Below are positions 23,878-34,000 of a stretch of 64,000 nt of DNA, piece by piece. Each line of letters starts with the position of its first letter. Position 1 is the stretch's first letter. The position numbers and the translations under genes are program-made. The stretch comes from Acrocarpospora catenulata (GTDB lineage: Bacteria; Actinomycetota; Actinomycetes; Streptosporangiales; Streptosporangiaceae): positions 29,732 to 93,731 of the forward strand of contig NZ_JAHCST010000032.1 of assembly GCF_018476525.1 (NCBI RefSeq), in the 5' to 3' direction. Below the pieces are notes generated by a model that saw only the letters and a list, made by a program, of their open reading frames with translations, had not been told where the DNA came from and searched no databases.

Positions 23878-24764
23878 CGCTGCCCGTGGGCACCTGGGGA
23901 GTCTGGTCTTCAGGCCTCCGGCTGCGCGGAGAGGCCGACGCGGTCACGGCAGCCGCCGCGTTCGAGGACGCCGGCTGCTCGGCCCTGTGGCTGACCGGTG
24001 GGCTCGGGAACCCTTTCCCACGGGTGACGGCCCTTCTCCGCGCGACGCGGACGGTCACTGTCGCGACCGGGATACTCAGCATCTGGGAGATGTCCGCGAC
24101 CGCGGTGGTGTCCGAACTGGCGCGCCTCGCACCGGAGCACCGGGCCCGCTTCCTGCTCGGCCTGGGCGTCAGCCACTCTTCGCTCGTAGATCGCGACCAC
24201 CAGGGCCGGTACGCCCGGCCGCTCTCCCGAATGCGCGAGTTTCTCGACGAGCTCGACGCCTCAGACGCCGAGGCCGTCGGCGCGGGCCGCGATTCCCGAG
24301 TCCTCGCCGCCCTGGGCCCCCGGATGCTCGACCTGGCGTCGGAGCGGGCCGCCGGCGCCCACCCGTACCTCACCACGCCCGAGCACACCGAGACAGCCAG
24401 GAAGACACTGGGTGACCAGGCATTTCTCGCGCCCACGCAGATGGCCCTGTTGGAGCCCGACCCTGTCCAGGCACGCGAGACCGCCCGAAACTATCTGCGC
24501 GTGTACCTGCGCCAAGCCAACTACGTACAGAACTGGGAGCGGCTCGGCTTCACCCCCGACGCCGCCGCCGACGGCGGCTCGGACCGCCTGGTCGACGCCC
24601 TCGTGGCCTGGGGTGACCCCCAACAGGTGGCCGCGCGAATCCGTTCGCATGTGGAAGCGGGCGCCGACCACGTCTGCATCCAGATCCTCGACCGTGAAGC
24701 ACGCTGGAACGACCATCCCCTGCCCGTCGAGGACCTGAGGGTCCTGCTCAAGGCTCTGGGGTGA
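23874..24764 (+). CDS. LLM-class F420-dependent oxidoreductase (TIGR03620-like)
   Basis: A 296-residue TIM-barrel luciferase-like enzyme, probably using coenzyme F420. It begins LPVGTWGVWSSGLRLRGEAD, then FEDAGCSALWLTGGLGNPFP, TATGILSIWEM-type strand (VTVATGILSIW) and FLLGLGVSHSSLVDR, the sequence order of the TIGR03620 subgroup. The cofactor choice is from family knowledge, not from a unique motif. Translationally coupled to the SnoaL-like gene, so the two probably act on one substrate. It is complete, in contrast to the truncated LLM gene at 20.3 kb. Confidence 0.88.
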   Translation: MTLPVGTWGVWSSGLRLRGEADAVTAAAAFEDAGCSALWLTGGLGNPFPRVTALLRATRTVTVATGILSIWEMSATAVVSELARLAPEHRARFLLGLGVSHSSLVDRDHQGRYARPLSRMREFLDELDASDAEAVGAGRDSRVLAALGPRMLDLASERAAGAHPYLTTPEHTETARKTLGDQAFLAPTQMALLEPDPVQARETARNYLRVYLRQANYVQNWERLGFTPDAAADGGSDRLVDALVAWGDPQQVAARIRSHVEAGADHVCIQILDREARWNDHPLPVEDLRVLLKALG

Positions 24765-24770
24765 TCACTA

Positions 24771-24845
24771 CTACGGCAGCGATGTGCCCTGCACGGCCTG
24801 AATGTCCAGCTCCACCCTCAGCGTCGCGCCGATGAGGTTGAGCGT
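24771..24845 (-). pseudogene. Possible YceI-like tail remnant beyond the MFS stop codon
   Basis: Immediately after the TAG of the MFS gene the same frame continues open for 24 codons (TLNLIGATLRVELDIQAVQ then GTSLP) to another TAG. The segment resembles the last strand of YceI-type lipocalin-like domains (pattern VRVELDIQAV). It may be the end of an ancestral domain that followed the regulatory-like repeats and was lost by deletion or a stop. The evidence is a short similarity judged by eye. Confidence 0.25.
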
Positions 24846-27086
24846 CTACTCGGCGTGCACGAGCCACAGGTCGCGGTCGTCGTCCCGGCCGTTGATGATC
24901 ACGGTGTCGGCGACGGGCGGGTATCCGGTGGCGATGAGGGTGTACTGGCCACCGGCCAGGTCGGCGAAGGCGTACGCGCCGTCCGTACCTGTGGTCGTGG
25001 TGCCGATCACGTTCCCGGCCGCGTCCAGCAACGTCACCCGCGCGTCGTTCAGCGGGACGCCGTCGCGCACGCGTACGATCCCCCGGATCTGGACGCCGGG
25101 CCGCAACTCGACGTCCTGCCTGGTCTGGCCGGTGCCGTTGACCTCGACCGGAACAGCGGCAGGGCGGTAGGAGGCCGCACTGACCGCGAGCGTGTAGTCG
25201 CCCGAGACCACCCCGGAGAAGCTGTAGGAGCCCTCCGCGTCGGTGCTGCCCGAGGTGACGACCTCGCCGCGGACGTCGGTCAGCACGATCACCGCCCTGG
25301 GCACCCGCCTGCCCTCCAGGTCGCGTACGACGCCGGTCAGCTTGTTCGAGCTTGTGAGGATCAGGTGGAAGTCGACCGGCTGGTCTCCCACCACAAGGGT
25401 GGCCACCTGCGGATCACGATGAGCGGCCGAGGTGATCAGGACATAGGTGCCGGTGCCCGGCGTCCATACGCTGTACGCGCCGTCGGCCCGGGTCAGGGCC
25501 CGGCCGAGCTGGTGGCCGCGCACGTCGATCAGCGTCAGCGTGGCCTGCTCGACCGGCTGGCCGTCGTCGCCGGTGACGATGCCACGGATCTCGACACCGC
25601 TCTCCGGCTCCGCCCACGTGGCGCTCACCGGCTCGGACACGGGCTCGGCGTGGGCGGTCACCTGCGACGTGACCGCAGCGTTCCTGTGGGGAAGAAAGGC
25701 GGCGAGAACGAAGGCGAGGAGGGCGGCGCCGCAGCCGATGGCCATGACGACGCGGAAGCCGTCCTCGGAGGGGAGAGCGACCGGGCCGAACCTGGTGGTC
25801 ATCTGAGCCAGGACGACACCCGCCGCAGCGCTGGCGATGGCGGTGCCGACGGCCCGCATGAGGGTGTTGATGCTGTTCGCGGCGGCCGTCTCGGACACCG
25901 GCACGGCGCTCATGACGAGGGCGGGCATGGAGGCGTAAGAGAATCCGATGCCGGCTCCGATGACGCAGGAAACCAGCACGAGGTGCCAGACCTCGGACAT
26001 CAGCACGATGTTGAGGCCGTAACCCGCGGCCACGATGACGGCGCCGATCATCAAGGTCACCTTGGGCCCCTTGGCCGCGGACAGGCGAGCCGACAAGGGC
26101 GCCAGGACCATCATCACCAGGCCGAACGGCGCCATGACCAGGCCCACGGTCAGCATCGACTGCCCCAGGCCGTAGCCGGTGGCGGCGGGCAGCTGCAGCA
26201 GTTGCGGCAACACCAGGGACATCGCGAACATCGAGAAGCCCAGCATGCCGGAGGCAAGGTTGGTGACCAGCACCTGACGCCGTGCGGTGGTGCGCAGGTC
26301 CACCATCGGCTCCCTGGTGTGCAGCTCCCACCAGCCCCACAGCAGCAGCACAACAACAGCTGCGGCGAACAGGCCAACGGTGAGATGGTCGCTCCAACCC
26401 CAGTCGGCGCCCTTGGAAATCGCCAACAGCAGGCACACCAGCGCGACCGACAGCCCAGCAGCCCCGACCAGGTCGAACCGCCCACCACTGCACATCGCCG
26501 ATTTGGGCACGAGCGCCAGCACCAGCACGGTGGCCACGACGCCAAGACCCCCCGAGGTCCAGAACAGCACGTGCCAGTCGGCGTTCTCAGCGATGAGGGC
26601 GGCACCCGGCAGACCCAGGGCACCGCCCACGCCGAGCGAGGCGCTCATCAGCGCGATCGCGGAACCGAGCCTGCCCGCAGGCAGTTCGTCGCGCATGATG
26701 CTGATCCCGAGCGGAATGACACCGGCCGCCAGTCCCTGCAGAGCCCGACCGACAACCATCGGGGCCAGCGAGTCACTGAGAGCACACGTGACAGACCCGA
26801 CAACCAGCAGAACCAGACTGGTCAGGAGCATGCGCCGCTTGCCGTACATGTCTCCCAGCCGCCCCATCACCGGCGTGGCAACCGAGCCCGCGAGCAGCGT
26901 GGCCGTGATCGCCCAAGTGGCGTCGCCGGCCGCGGCTCCCAGAAGCTTGGGAAACTCGGGAATCAGCGGAATCACCAGCGTCTGCATCACCGCCACCACA
27001 ATCCCGGCAAAGGCGAGCACCAACACAAAAGCACTCGACCGCGACGGGCCGTCCACCTGATCAGCGCGGGAGGAGAAATTGGCCAT
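24846..27086 (-). CDS. MFS (DHA2-type) exporter fused to three carboxypeptidase-regulatory-like domains
   Basis: A 746-residue protein with start ATG 27084-27086 (MANFSSRADQ); a longer frame adds 42 residues of unlikely sequence. The first 500 or so residues are a major-facilitator drug/H+ antiporter with 14 predicted helices: the loop GRLGDMYGKRRML and the motif GRALQGLAAGVIPLG are typical. The C-terminal 230 residues are three tandem beta-sandwich repeats of the CarboxypepD_reg type (IRGIVTGDDGQPV, LTGVVRDLEGRRVP, IRGIVRVRDGVPLN, each followed by a DAEGSYSF/DGAYAFADL-type end). The fusion is found in actinobacteria; the domain side is probably extracytoplasmic or cytosolic beta decoration of the exporter. 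Substrate unknown. The intact exporter faces away from the hypothetical gene at 27280. Confidence 0.88.
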   Translation of the reverse strand: MANFSSRADQVDGPSRSSAFVLVLAFAGIVVAVMQTLVIPLIPEFPKLLGAAAGDATWAITATLLAGSVATPVMGRLGDMYGKRRMLLTSLVLLVVGSVTCALSDSLAPMVVGRALQGLAAGVIPLGISIMRDELPAGRLGSAIALMSASLGVGGALGLPGAALIAENADWHVLFWTSGGLGVVATVLVLALVPKSAMCSGGRFDLVGAAGLSVALVCLLLAISKGADWGWSDHLTVGLFAAAVVVLLLWGWWELHTREPMVDLRTTARRQVLVTNLASGMLGFSMFAMSLVLPQLLQLPAATGYGLGQSMLTVGLVMAPFGLVMMVLAPLSARLSAAKGPKVTLMIGAVIVAAGYGLNIVLMSEVWHLVLVSCVIGAGIGFSYASMPALVMSAVPVSETAAANSINTLMRAVGTAIASAAAGVVLAQMTTRFGPVALPSEDGFRVVMAIGCGAALLAFVLAAFLPHRNAAVTSQVTAHAEPVSEPVSATWAEPESGVEIRGIVTGDDGQPVEQATLTLIDVRGHQLGRALTRADGAYSVWTPGTGTYVLITSAAHRDPQVATLVVGDQPVDFHLILTSSNKLTGVVRDLEGRRVPRAVIVLTDVRGEVVTSGSTDAEGSYSFSGVVSGDYTLAVSAASYRPAAVPVEVNGTGQTRQDVELRPGVQIRGIVRVRDGVPLNDARVTLLDAAGNVIGTTTTGTDGAYAFADLAGGQYTLIATGYPPVADTVIINGRDDDRDLWLVHAE

Positions 27087-27279
27087 GCGAATCTCAATAC
27101 AGGGTCTGAGCAGGCAAAGAACGAGGTTCCCGTGAACCAGCCGCTTGCCTAAAGAGATCCGGGTGGATTTATGACCACACCAAGAGCTCACGCCGCGAAG
27201 GAGGTCCCGCACTACCCGCCCGAAGGGGAAGCGTGCCCTTCGCGATTACCCTGGACCCGGAGTTCCCCTGCCGGAGGTC

Positions 27280-27720
27280 TTGCCTGGAGTCCAGCCTCTG
27301 ACAGGATGGTGCCATGTCGATCACACGAAAGGGCTATGGCGCGTAGACGCCCGGCGCAGATCCGCGCCGATGTTCCGCGCCACAGGCAGGCAACCAGCGC
27401 TCGGGCCGAGGTCATCCCCGGCTTGTCCCAAGCGAGGTTGTATCGCAGTCGCTCGCCTGGAGCGCAAGCGCTACTGGACGGGTGCAGCAGCAGAAGCATT
27501 GCGCATCTGGTCGTTGTTCTTACAGGACCCATGGAATCGCCGCTTCGATCCAGCGGGGTCGTGCGGACTGATGCTCTGCTGTCCAGATCCCCTTGAGCTT
27601 TACGAGCTATTGGACGCCGTCGTCCATGTCCTCCCGAGGAAGGACGCGCGTGTGCTCCGCAAGGAGATCGGCGAACCCGACGATCACTGGCAACCGTCCC
27701 TCCTGACCCGAACACGGTGA
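27280..27720 (+). CDS. Hypothetical protein, probably a degraded or foreign fragment
   Basis: A 146-codon frame whose last 70 residues look like genuine protein (AEALRIWSLFLQDPWNRRF, then GSCGLMLCCPDPLELYELL, then DARVLRKEIGEPDDHW), while the first 60 residues have composition typical of a shadow frame. No good ribosome site precedes the ATG at 27280. Codon third positions are less GC-rich than in the neighbouring genes (codons such as TTA, CTA, GAT and CAG occur), suggesting transfer or decay. The GSC...CCPDP segment is reminiscent of small hypothetical proteins of Streptosporangiaceae. Function unknown. Confidence 0.4.
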   Translation: MPGVQPLTGWCHVDHTKGLWRVDARRRSAPMFRATGRQPALGPRSSPACPKRGCIAVARLERKRYWTGAAAEALRIWSLFLQDPWNRRFDPAGSCGLMLCCPDPLELYELLDAVVHVLPRKDARVLRKEIGEPDDHWQPSLLTRTR

Positions 27721-27886
27721 ACCAACCGCAACGGGCGTGGCAATCGATCAGCGACGGAGGCCACCTCCGGCGAGAAGGTCCCCCGCGTTCTGGGCGGGTG
27801 CGGCCAACGCCGCGCCCTCCCAGAAGGTGAAGGGAGCGCCCGGTGCCCTGCGTACGACGTCCGGCCATCGCCCCTACGTTGCGGGC

Positions 27887-30886
27887 CTACTTGCTGGCGC
27901 GGGAGATGATCTCGCGCAGGAGCTTTGCCTGGTCCGAGTTTCCCATCGCCTCGAGTTGGTTCTTGGCTTCCTTTGCGAGCTTGGCGGCGATCGGTTTGAA
28001 CTCCCAGGCGGGTAGGACGATTGCCGCGTTGCACAGTCCGGCGAGTTCCGTGGGATCGGCGGTGATGTGCTGGGGCTTGAGGTTCGCGAAGACGGCGGTG
28101 GCGAGGTGGCGCTGGGTGTCGATGGTGACGCCCTCCATCGAACTGCCGATGGTGCGGAGGGCTTCGGATATCAGCGCGGGCTTTCTCTGGGCGTTCTGGA
28201 AGCCGAACAGGAGGTACGAGGCGCGGATGTTGTTCTGGTACTGCGCGGCGGTGGGATCGCTCGCGGCGGTCGGCACCGCGTTCAGGTGCTGGATCACCGT
28301 TTCCGGCGCCAGCTGGCCGAGGTCGATCGGGGGGTCGGCCTTGTCGCCGTTGGGGAACAGGCCGCTGGACAGGTGGCCGAAAGCGTAGAAGTTCTCGACC
28401 ATCTTCTCCTTCGGCTCGTGGCCGGTGTTGATCCGCACGTAGTAGTTCTCTGTGTCCGCCTTCGGCCACGGTCCCGGGATTCCGCCGACGTACGACGTGC
28501 GCAGGAACGAGAAGCTGTCGCGCTGATCGACTCCGGCGAGGCGGCCGAAGATGCCACCGACCTTCCCGGTGGGCGTCGAGCGCAGGAGTAGGGGGATGCC
28601 GTCCACGTATTTGGAGCCCTGGGCATAGCCCAAGCCAGGGTCCGCTTGGATCGGCCAGCAGAACTCGTCCACGAATTTGGCGTTCTCGGAGGCGTGGTCG
28701 ATCAGCGCCAATTCGTCACGATGCCCGTGCTTGAGCATGTGGATGATGAGCTGCCCCTCGTCGTGCGCGGCGAGGTCGAGGTCGAACTCCTGCAGCAGCG
28801 CCTCGGCACGCGACCACGCCGAATCGAGGTTGCCCCTCTTCGACAGCATCGTCAGATCACCGGCGGCCACCTTGCCGGTGCCGAACGAGGCGTACTTCTG
28901 GAAGCTCTTGCACAGGAAGACTTCGAGGCTGCCGTCGGCGATGAGGTCTTTCAGGCCGTCGAGCACGGCGTCCAGCTGGGTCGGGTCATCGGTCGACTTG
29001 GCCGCCATCTGGATGGTGGTGTCGAGGATCAGCGCGAACGGCGGGTCACCCTTTTTGCGTGACTTCAGGGCGTCCCGCACGTCCTTCACCAGGTTCTCCG
29101 TCGATGGCGCGACGAAGGGTGAGCTCGGGTTCAGCGCCGCGACCAGGACGTCCTCGCGCGGTTGCACCGTCTTGCCCTTCTTGAGGCTGTCCAGCAGCAT
29201 CCCCGTCTCGAAGTAGTCGATCTCTTCGGTTTTACGCGAGACCTTGTCCTGGTCGCGTGCGGACAGGGCGATGTACAGCGCCGTGCTGAGCGAGTCCATG
29301 CCACTCGACATGAGGTGGCTTTCGAGTTGGATCTGGTTCTGGGTGACCAGCGGCTTTATTTTCGGCGCCCGCTCCAGCGTGATGTCCCGCATCGTGGCCC
29401 AGTAGTCGGCGGTGTGGTAGTTCTTGGCGGCGGCGACCACGAGGCCGATTTCGTCCATCATGAGGTCGGCCGCACGCATCGCCGCGGAGGGGTTTCGCTC
29501 GTTCGCCACGATGATCTCGACGAGCCGGTCCATCGAGTTCAGGGCGCTGGCGGTGAGTGCGTCGAACCGGTCCGGGCCGTTTTCGTCGGTCAGGCCCAGG
29601 ACGAGGTGTTCGACCATGGCGCACACCGTGGCCAGCTGGCCCTCGCTTCTGGCCATCTCCTGCAGACGGGAGAACTTGCTGGAGGTCATGAGCGCGATGA
29701 GGTCGGCCCGCGTGTCCACCTTGACGTTCGTCGGTGGCTCTTGCTTGCCCAGGTCCATGAGCTCGTAGAGCTGGTACGCCGAGGGAGCCGCGCCCAGTTC
29801 ATGCATGATGGAGTCCCAGTTGATGTCGCTTCGCAGGAGTTGCCGGACGCCTTTCAGCACGCTGACGCCCGTCGTTCCCTCCAGAGGCACGATCGTGAGC
29901 TGGTCGGTCACGTCCTTGCCCAGCATCATCTCCAGCCGCTTCTTGACGCGGGGGCTGTTCACCAGCAGGTCGCCGTCTTCGATCTTGACCTTCGTCCGCA
30001 GCATCTTCATGAAATCGGGCAAGGTCTTGGCGAAGGTTGAGCGCCAGTAGGTGGACGTCAGTTCGTTCTGGGCTGACAGGCCCTTGTCGTTGCGCTGTGT
30101 CGGTGCCGTACGGAAGCCGATCTGGCTGACGAGGTGCTCCTGGGTCGTGTCCTTCAGCGCCGTCAGACCCGAGTCGTCACGGCGCAGCTGCGAGTACGTC
30201 GTCTTGTTGCCCAGGTCGTCGACGAGCTTCACCGCCATCTTCAGTTGGGCCATCGACGACGCGTCACTCTGCTCGTCGATGTGCTGCTCCATGGCGGCCA
30301 GGTCGACCATGTGCTTGTCCGCGGTGTACAGATCCAGTGCGTCGAGCGTCAGCGGTTCGGCGAACTTCGAGGTCGTCGGGAGCTTCGGTTTCGTGAGGTC
30401 CTTCGGCCGCGCGAGGTCGAGATAGTGAACCGGGTTCTTGCTCTGCTCCGTCGTCGGAGCCTTCGGCGTCCCGATCGTCGGAGCCTTCGGCGTCTCGACC
30501 GGATGCTTGAGGCGGGTGGCAGCGGTCACCTTCAGGAAGTCGCGGGCGTGGTCGCCCATGAGCTCGGCCACGATGAGCCGGGACATCTCGCTGCGCTCCT
30601 CGGGCGAGCGCTCGGCCAGTTGGTCGGCGATGAGCTTCATGGGCGCCTTCGCGGCGGTGGAGCGCATGCTCTGCAGCTCGCCGGCGACCGTCTTGGCGGT
30701 GGCCACGTCGGGCTTGAAGACGAACGTCTGCCAGCCCTTGGGTAAGGACGCCGAGGAGACGGACACGTCGTGCTTGGTCACGGACAACGGCACCGTGCTC
30801 GTCCCGTCGAGCCCTGGACGCCGTTTCGTGGTCGTCGGCCGCTTGATCTTGCTGCTATTGCTGCTTCCGCCTCTGTTCTTCTTCAT
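27887..30886 (-). CDS. Large protein of unknown function divergent from the TcA-like giant
   Basis: A 999-residue protein starting at ATG 30884-30886 (ribosome site GGGAG six bases before the ATG). The first 30 residues are basic and Ser/Thr-rich (MKKNRGGSSNSSKIKRPTTT) with no export signal. A Pro/Thr-rich tandem (ETPKAPTIGTPKAPTTEQ) is at about residues 130-150, after which the chain is helical and hydrophilic (for example LAERSPEERSEMSRLIVAEL, MDRLVEIIVANERNPSAAMR). A globular C-terminal section of about 200 residues includes RDSFSFLRTSYVGGIPGPW and ENYYVRINTGHEP. I recognise no family. Codon third positions are less GC-biased than in the origin genes. The divergent 153-base spacer shared with the TcA-like gene suggests co-regulation; it could be a cargo, immunity or partner protein, but nothing in the sequence proves it. 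Confidence 0.7.
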   Translation of the reverse strand: MKKNRGGSSNSSKIKRPTTTKRRPGLDGTSTVPLSVTKHDVSVSSASLPKGWQTFVFKPDVATAKTVAGELQSMRSTAAKAPMKLIADQLAERSPEERSEMSRLIVAELMGDHARDFLKVTAATRLKHPVETPKAPTIGTPKAPTTEQSKNPVHYLDLARPKDLTKPKLPTTSKFAEPLTLDALDLYTADKHMVDLAAMEQHIDEQSDASSMAQLKMAVKLVDDLGNKTTYSQLRRDDSGLTALKDTTQEHLVSQIGFRTAPTQRNDKGLSAQNELTSTYWRSTFAKTLPDFMKMLRTKVKIEDGDLLVNSPRVKKRLEMMLGKDVTDQLTIVPLEGTTGVSVLKGVRQLLRSDINWDSIMHELGAAPSAYQLYELMDLGKQEPPTNVKVDTRADLIALMTSSKFSRLQEMARSEGQLATVCAMVEHLVLGLTDENGPDRFDALTASALNSMDRLVEIIVANERNPSAAMRAADLMMDEIGLVVAAAKNYHTADYWATMRDITLERAPKIKPLVTQNQIQLESHLMSSGMDSLSTALYIALSARDQDKVSRKTEEIDYFETGMLLDSLKKGKTVQPREDVLVAALNPSSPFVAPSTENLVKDVRDALKSRKKGDPPFALILDTTIQMAAKSTDDPTQLDAVLDGLKDLIADGSLEVFLCKSFQKYASFGTGKVAAGDLTMLSKRGNLDSAWSRAEALLQEFDLDLAAHDEGQLIIHMLKHGHRDELALIDHASENAKFVDEFCWPIQADPGLGYAQGSKYVDGIPLLLRSTPTGKVGGIFGRLAGVDQRDSFSFLRTSYVGGIPGPWPKADTENYYVRINTGHEPKEKMVENFYAFGHLSSGLFPNGDKADPPIDLGQLAPETVIQHLNAVPTAASDPTAAQYQNNIRASYLLFGFQNAQRKPALISEALRTIGSSMEGVTIDTQRHLATAVFANLKPQHITADPTELAGLCNAAIVLPAWEFKPIAAKLAKEAKNQLEAMGNSDQAKLLREIISRASK

Positions 30887-31039
30887 GATCTCCCAGCCAA
30901 TCCCTCGCTGACGACCGATCGTCCACCTTTGGACACAGCTTGAGCAAATGTCTCTGTAGTCATATTCATGAAGCCATATATAGGTTTGTATCACTCTAGG
31001 TGGACCGCTCCAACAGGCTTGCTCTCTTGAGGGGGACGT
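30887..31039. promoter_or_regulatory. AT-rich divergent promoter region of the TcA-like locus
   Basis: The 153 bases between the two divergent giant genes are distinctly AT-rich for this genome. A CCATATATAGG element at about 30974-30984 and nearby TATTCATG and TATCACT hexamers are candidate -10 or operator elements. A GAGGGGG ribosome site lies four bases before ATG 31040. No clear -35/-10 pair could be assigned by eye. Confidence 0.45.
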
Positions 31040-34000
31040 ATGGCGGGAAACGACGCGCTGCCGAGCTACGAAGAGCTGTTCGACGACTCTGACCTCGATC
31101 GACGACAGGAGGACGAGGCCAGAACGGTATATTCGCCCGGCGCCTATCTCGCGGAACTGCTGACATTCCTCGACAACGTCCTGGAGCAGCCGTCGGTGCT
31201 CGGCGAAAACCGGCGCGCCGACCTGAAACGGATATTTCTGGACGCGGAGAACACTTTTGGCGAATCGCCTTATCTCGATATCGTCATCGAGCTGCTGGAG
31301 AAGCTGGCCGGAGGTCAGCCGTACCAGCTGATGCGGCGGCTGGAGCACCCGTTCGGGATGCCGTTCTCCCTGGACGAGGAGCGGTTCAAGACCTACCTGC
31401 GCCGCCTCAGGACGGGGCCGGACGAGCTCTACCGGATCTTCGCTCCGGTGGCCGACGCCGACACGGTGGCGAGGCTGTTCCTGGGCCTGTCCACGGATGC
31501 CGTCTCACATCTGACGAGACCGGCCGACGAGGCCAGGATCAAGGCGTTCTACGGGCTCACCGCGCAGGATCCGCTGACGCCGCTGGCGAAGGTGGAGACG
31601 TTCAAGCAGCTGACGGGCCTGTCCGCGCTGGAGTTACGTGAACTGCTGGGCGACCCTGAGGACACCGAGCGGCCGGCCAAGGAGTCGTACGCCAACCAGG
31701 GCGGCGCGCCGGTCACCGTGTCGGCGGACGGCGCCGAACTGCGGGGGACGACCCTCGGCTGGTACGACCGCGTCAGCCGGATCGTCCGGCTGGCCAGATG
31801 GACCGGGCTCGGCCTCGCCGACCTCGACCGCGTGCTGACCACCTGCTGCGGAGGCGAACTGAACGCCGCGGCGCTGCGGACCACGGCGCTCGTGGCGCAC
31901 CTGCGGAGCGGCTACGACCTCACCGTGGACGGCGTGTGCGGGCTGGTGGCGGCGGTCGAACCGGTGCCGGAGGAACTGCCCGCCACCTCGGGTGACATCC
32001 TCGGCCCGCACAACAAGGAGTACCGGCGCAAACTGGCCATCGGCATCGAGACCGCCGAGAGCGACCTCGTCGAGACCGTGCGGCGCTACCGCGACCGGCA
32101 CAGCGCCCTGGAGCCGAGCCTCTTCGACCGCGGCCCGACCGGGCCGGCGCAGATCGCCCTGCTCCGGCGGGTGGGCCGGCTGACCTCGGCGCTCGGCCTG
32201 TCCGCCGCCGAGCTGTTCGACCTGCTGGCGGTGCTGGAGAGCGACCCGTCGCTGTGGCGGTACTCGACCTTCTCCATCCTGGGCGGGGTCGAGCCGACGT
32301 CGCAGGACTGCTACCGCATCCTGGAGGGCGGCGACCCCGCCTCCGGCCTGTGGCTGGCCCAGACGCTGCTCGCGGTCACCCGGTGGATGCAGGACAGCGG
32401 CTTCGGCGCGCGGGAACTGGCCGACATCCTGGGCGGCGCGCCGGCCGCGTCGTCCGATTCGGAGAGCCGGCTCGCGGTGCTGGACAGCCTCGACCAGCGC
32501 TTCCAGGAAGTCGCCCTGGACCCGGCCGTCTTCGCGAGCGAGCGCTTCGGGCAGCGCGCCGCGCAGGTCGTCCACGACGTGCTGGCCCAGCGCGCCGAGG
32601 GCGTGGTGTCGAAACACGACCCCCGGCTGCTGAACCTCGATCCCCCCGCCCTCCCCGCCGCCGCCTACGAGGCGGTCACCGCCCTGGGCATCATCGTGGA
32701 CCAGGACCTGATGGGGCTGGGTCTCGGCGAGCGCCTGGCCGGCAAGATCCACACCCAGCTGGTGTTCACCGGGCGCCTGGACGCCGACAACATGCTCGCC
32801 GCCGAGGGCCTGCCGGTGACCGACTACGCCCTGGTCCTGGAGCGGGACTTCACCCCGTTCAGGGAGGCGCTGTTCAAGCTGATCAACAGCGTCGGCAACG
32901 GTACCTCGACCTTCTACCCCTCCGACCTGGCCACGGTCGGCAGCCTGACGCAGGGGCAGCTCGACGAGCTGTACGACAACCTGATCTACCACGGCTACCT
33001 CGACGACGAGGGCAACGTCCAGGATCCGGCGTTCTTCGCCGACGAGGCGAACATCGAATGGTTCCGCGTCAACGCGGGCCTGTCCGACGCCGCCCCCGAG
33101 GTGCTCGACCTGCTGCGCCAGCGCGTCGCCGACTTCCGCGCCGAGCCGCTCGTGCTCGACTCCGGCGTCTTCGCGTCGCTGCGGCTCGGCGAGGTACGGC
33201 TGGCCAGGCTGATGGACGGGCTGCGCTTCAACGGCTACCTCGACGAGAACGACCACTACCTGGACAAGCAGGCGTTCAGCACGCTCCAGCTCGCGGACTT
33301 CGCGCTGCCGCCCGAGTTCCACCCGCACCGGCAGGCCGTACTGGACGCCCTGAAACGGCAGGTCGCCGAGCTGGAGGCAGAGCTGCTCACCTTCGGCCCC
33401 GAGGACTTCGCCGAAGTCGCGGACGCGGTGATGGCGCAACGGGCGATCACCGCGATGGAGGGCACCGCCCTGGACGACGGCTGGCTGGTCTCCGAGGTGG
33501 AGACGCTCACCGATGAGTTCACCGCCACCGAGACCAGCATCGTGACCCGCAGGGTCGCCGAGTGCGCGCAGGACGAACGACCGTACCGGATCCACCTGGA
33601 CGCGCTGGCCGCGCTCGGCTTCGACCAGGAGCAGCAGGGCGGGCTCGTCGAGCAGCTGGTCGCGACGGGATCGCTCACCGACGCCATGTCCGTACCGGCC
33701 GAGGCCGTCTCCTTCTTCGCCAACCCCACCAACGTCATCCACTTCGCCCTGCCGGGCCTGGAGGACTTCGAACGGGACGTGTTCTTCCTGCTGCACGCGG
33801 TCGCCGTGGAGCTCACCGAGGCGATCGACGAGGTGACCACCGCCCTGGAGACCCGCGCCGGCCAGCAGCAGGAGGCCCTCACCGCCGTGCTGGCCGACGC
33901 CTTCGGCGTGACCGAGGAGACCGTCGCGGCGATCTGCGAGGGCGTCACGGGCGGGCTGCCCGAGGCGATCGAGATCCTCGTGCCGCCGGTCATCGCCGCC

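Noticed and set aside
24855..27152. 765-codon plus-strand frame opposite the MFS gene
   Set aside because: His/Gln/Gly-rich shadow; the minus-strand exporter is clear.
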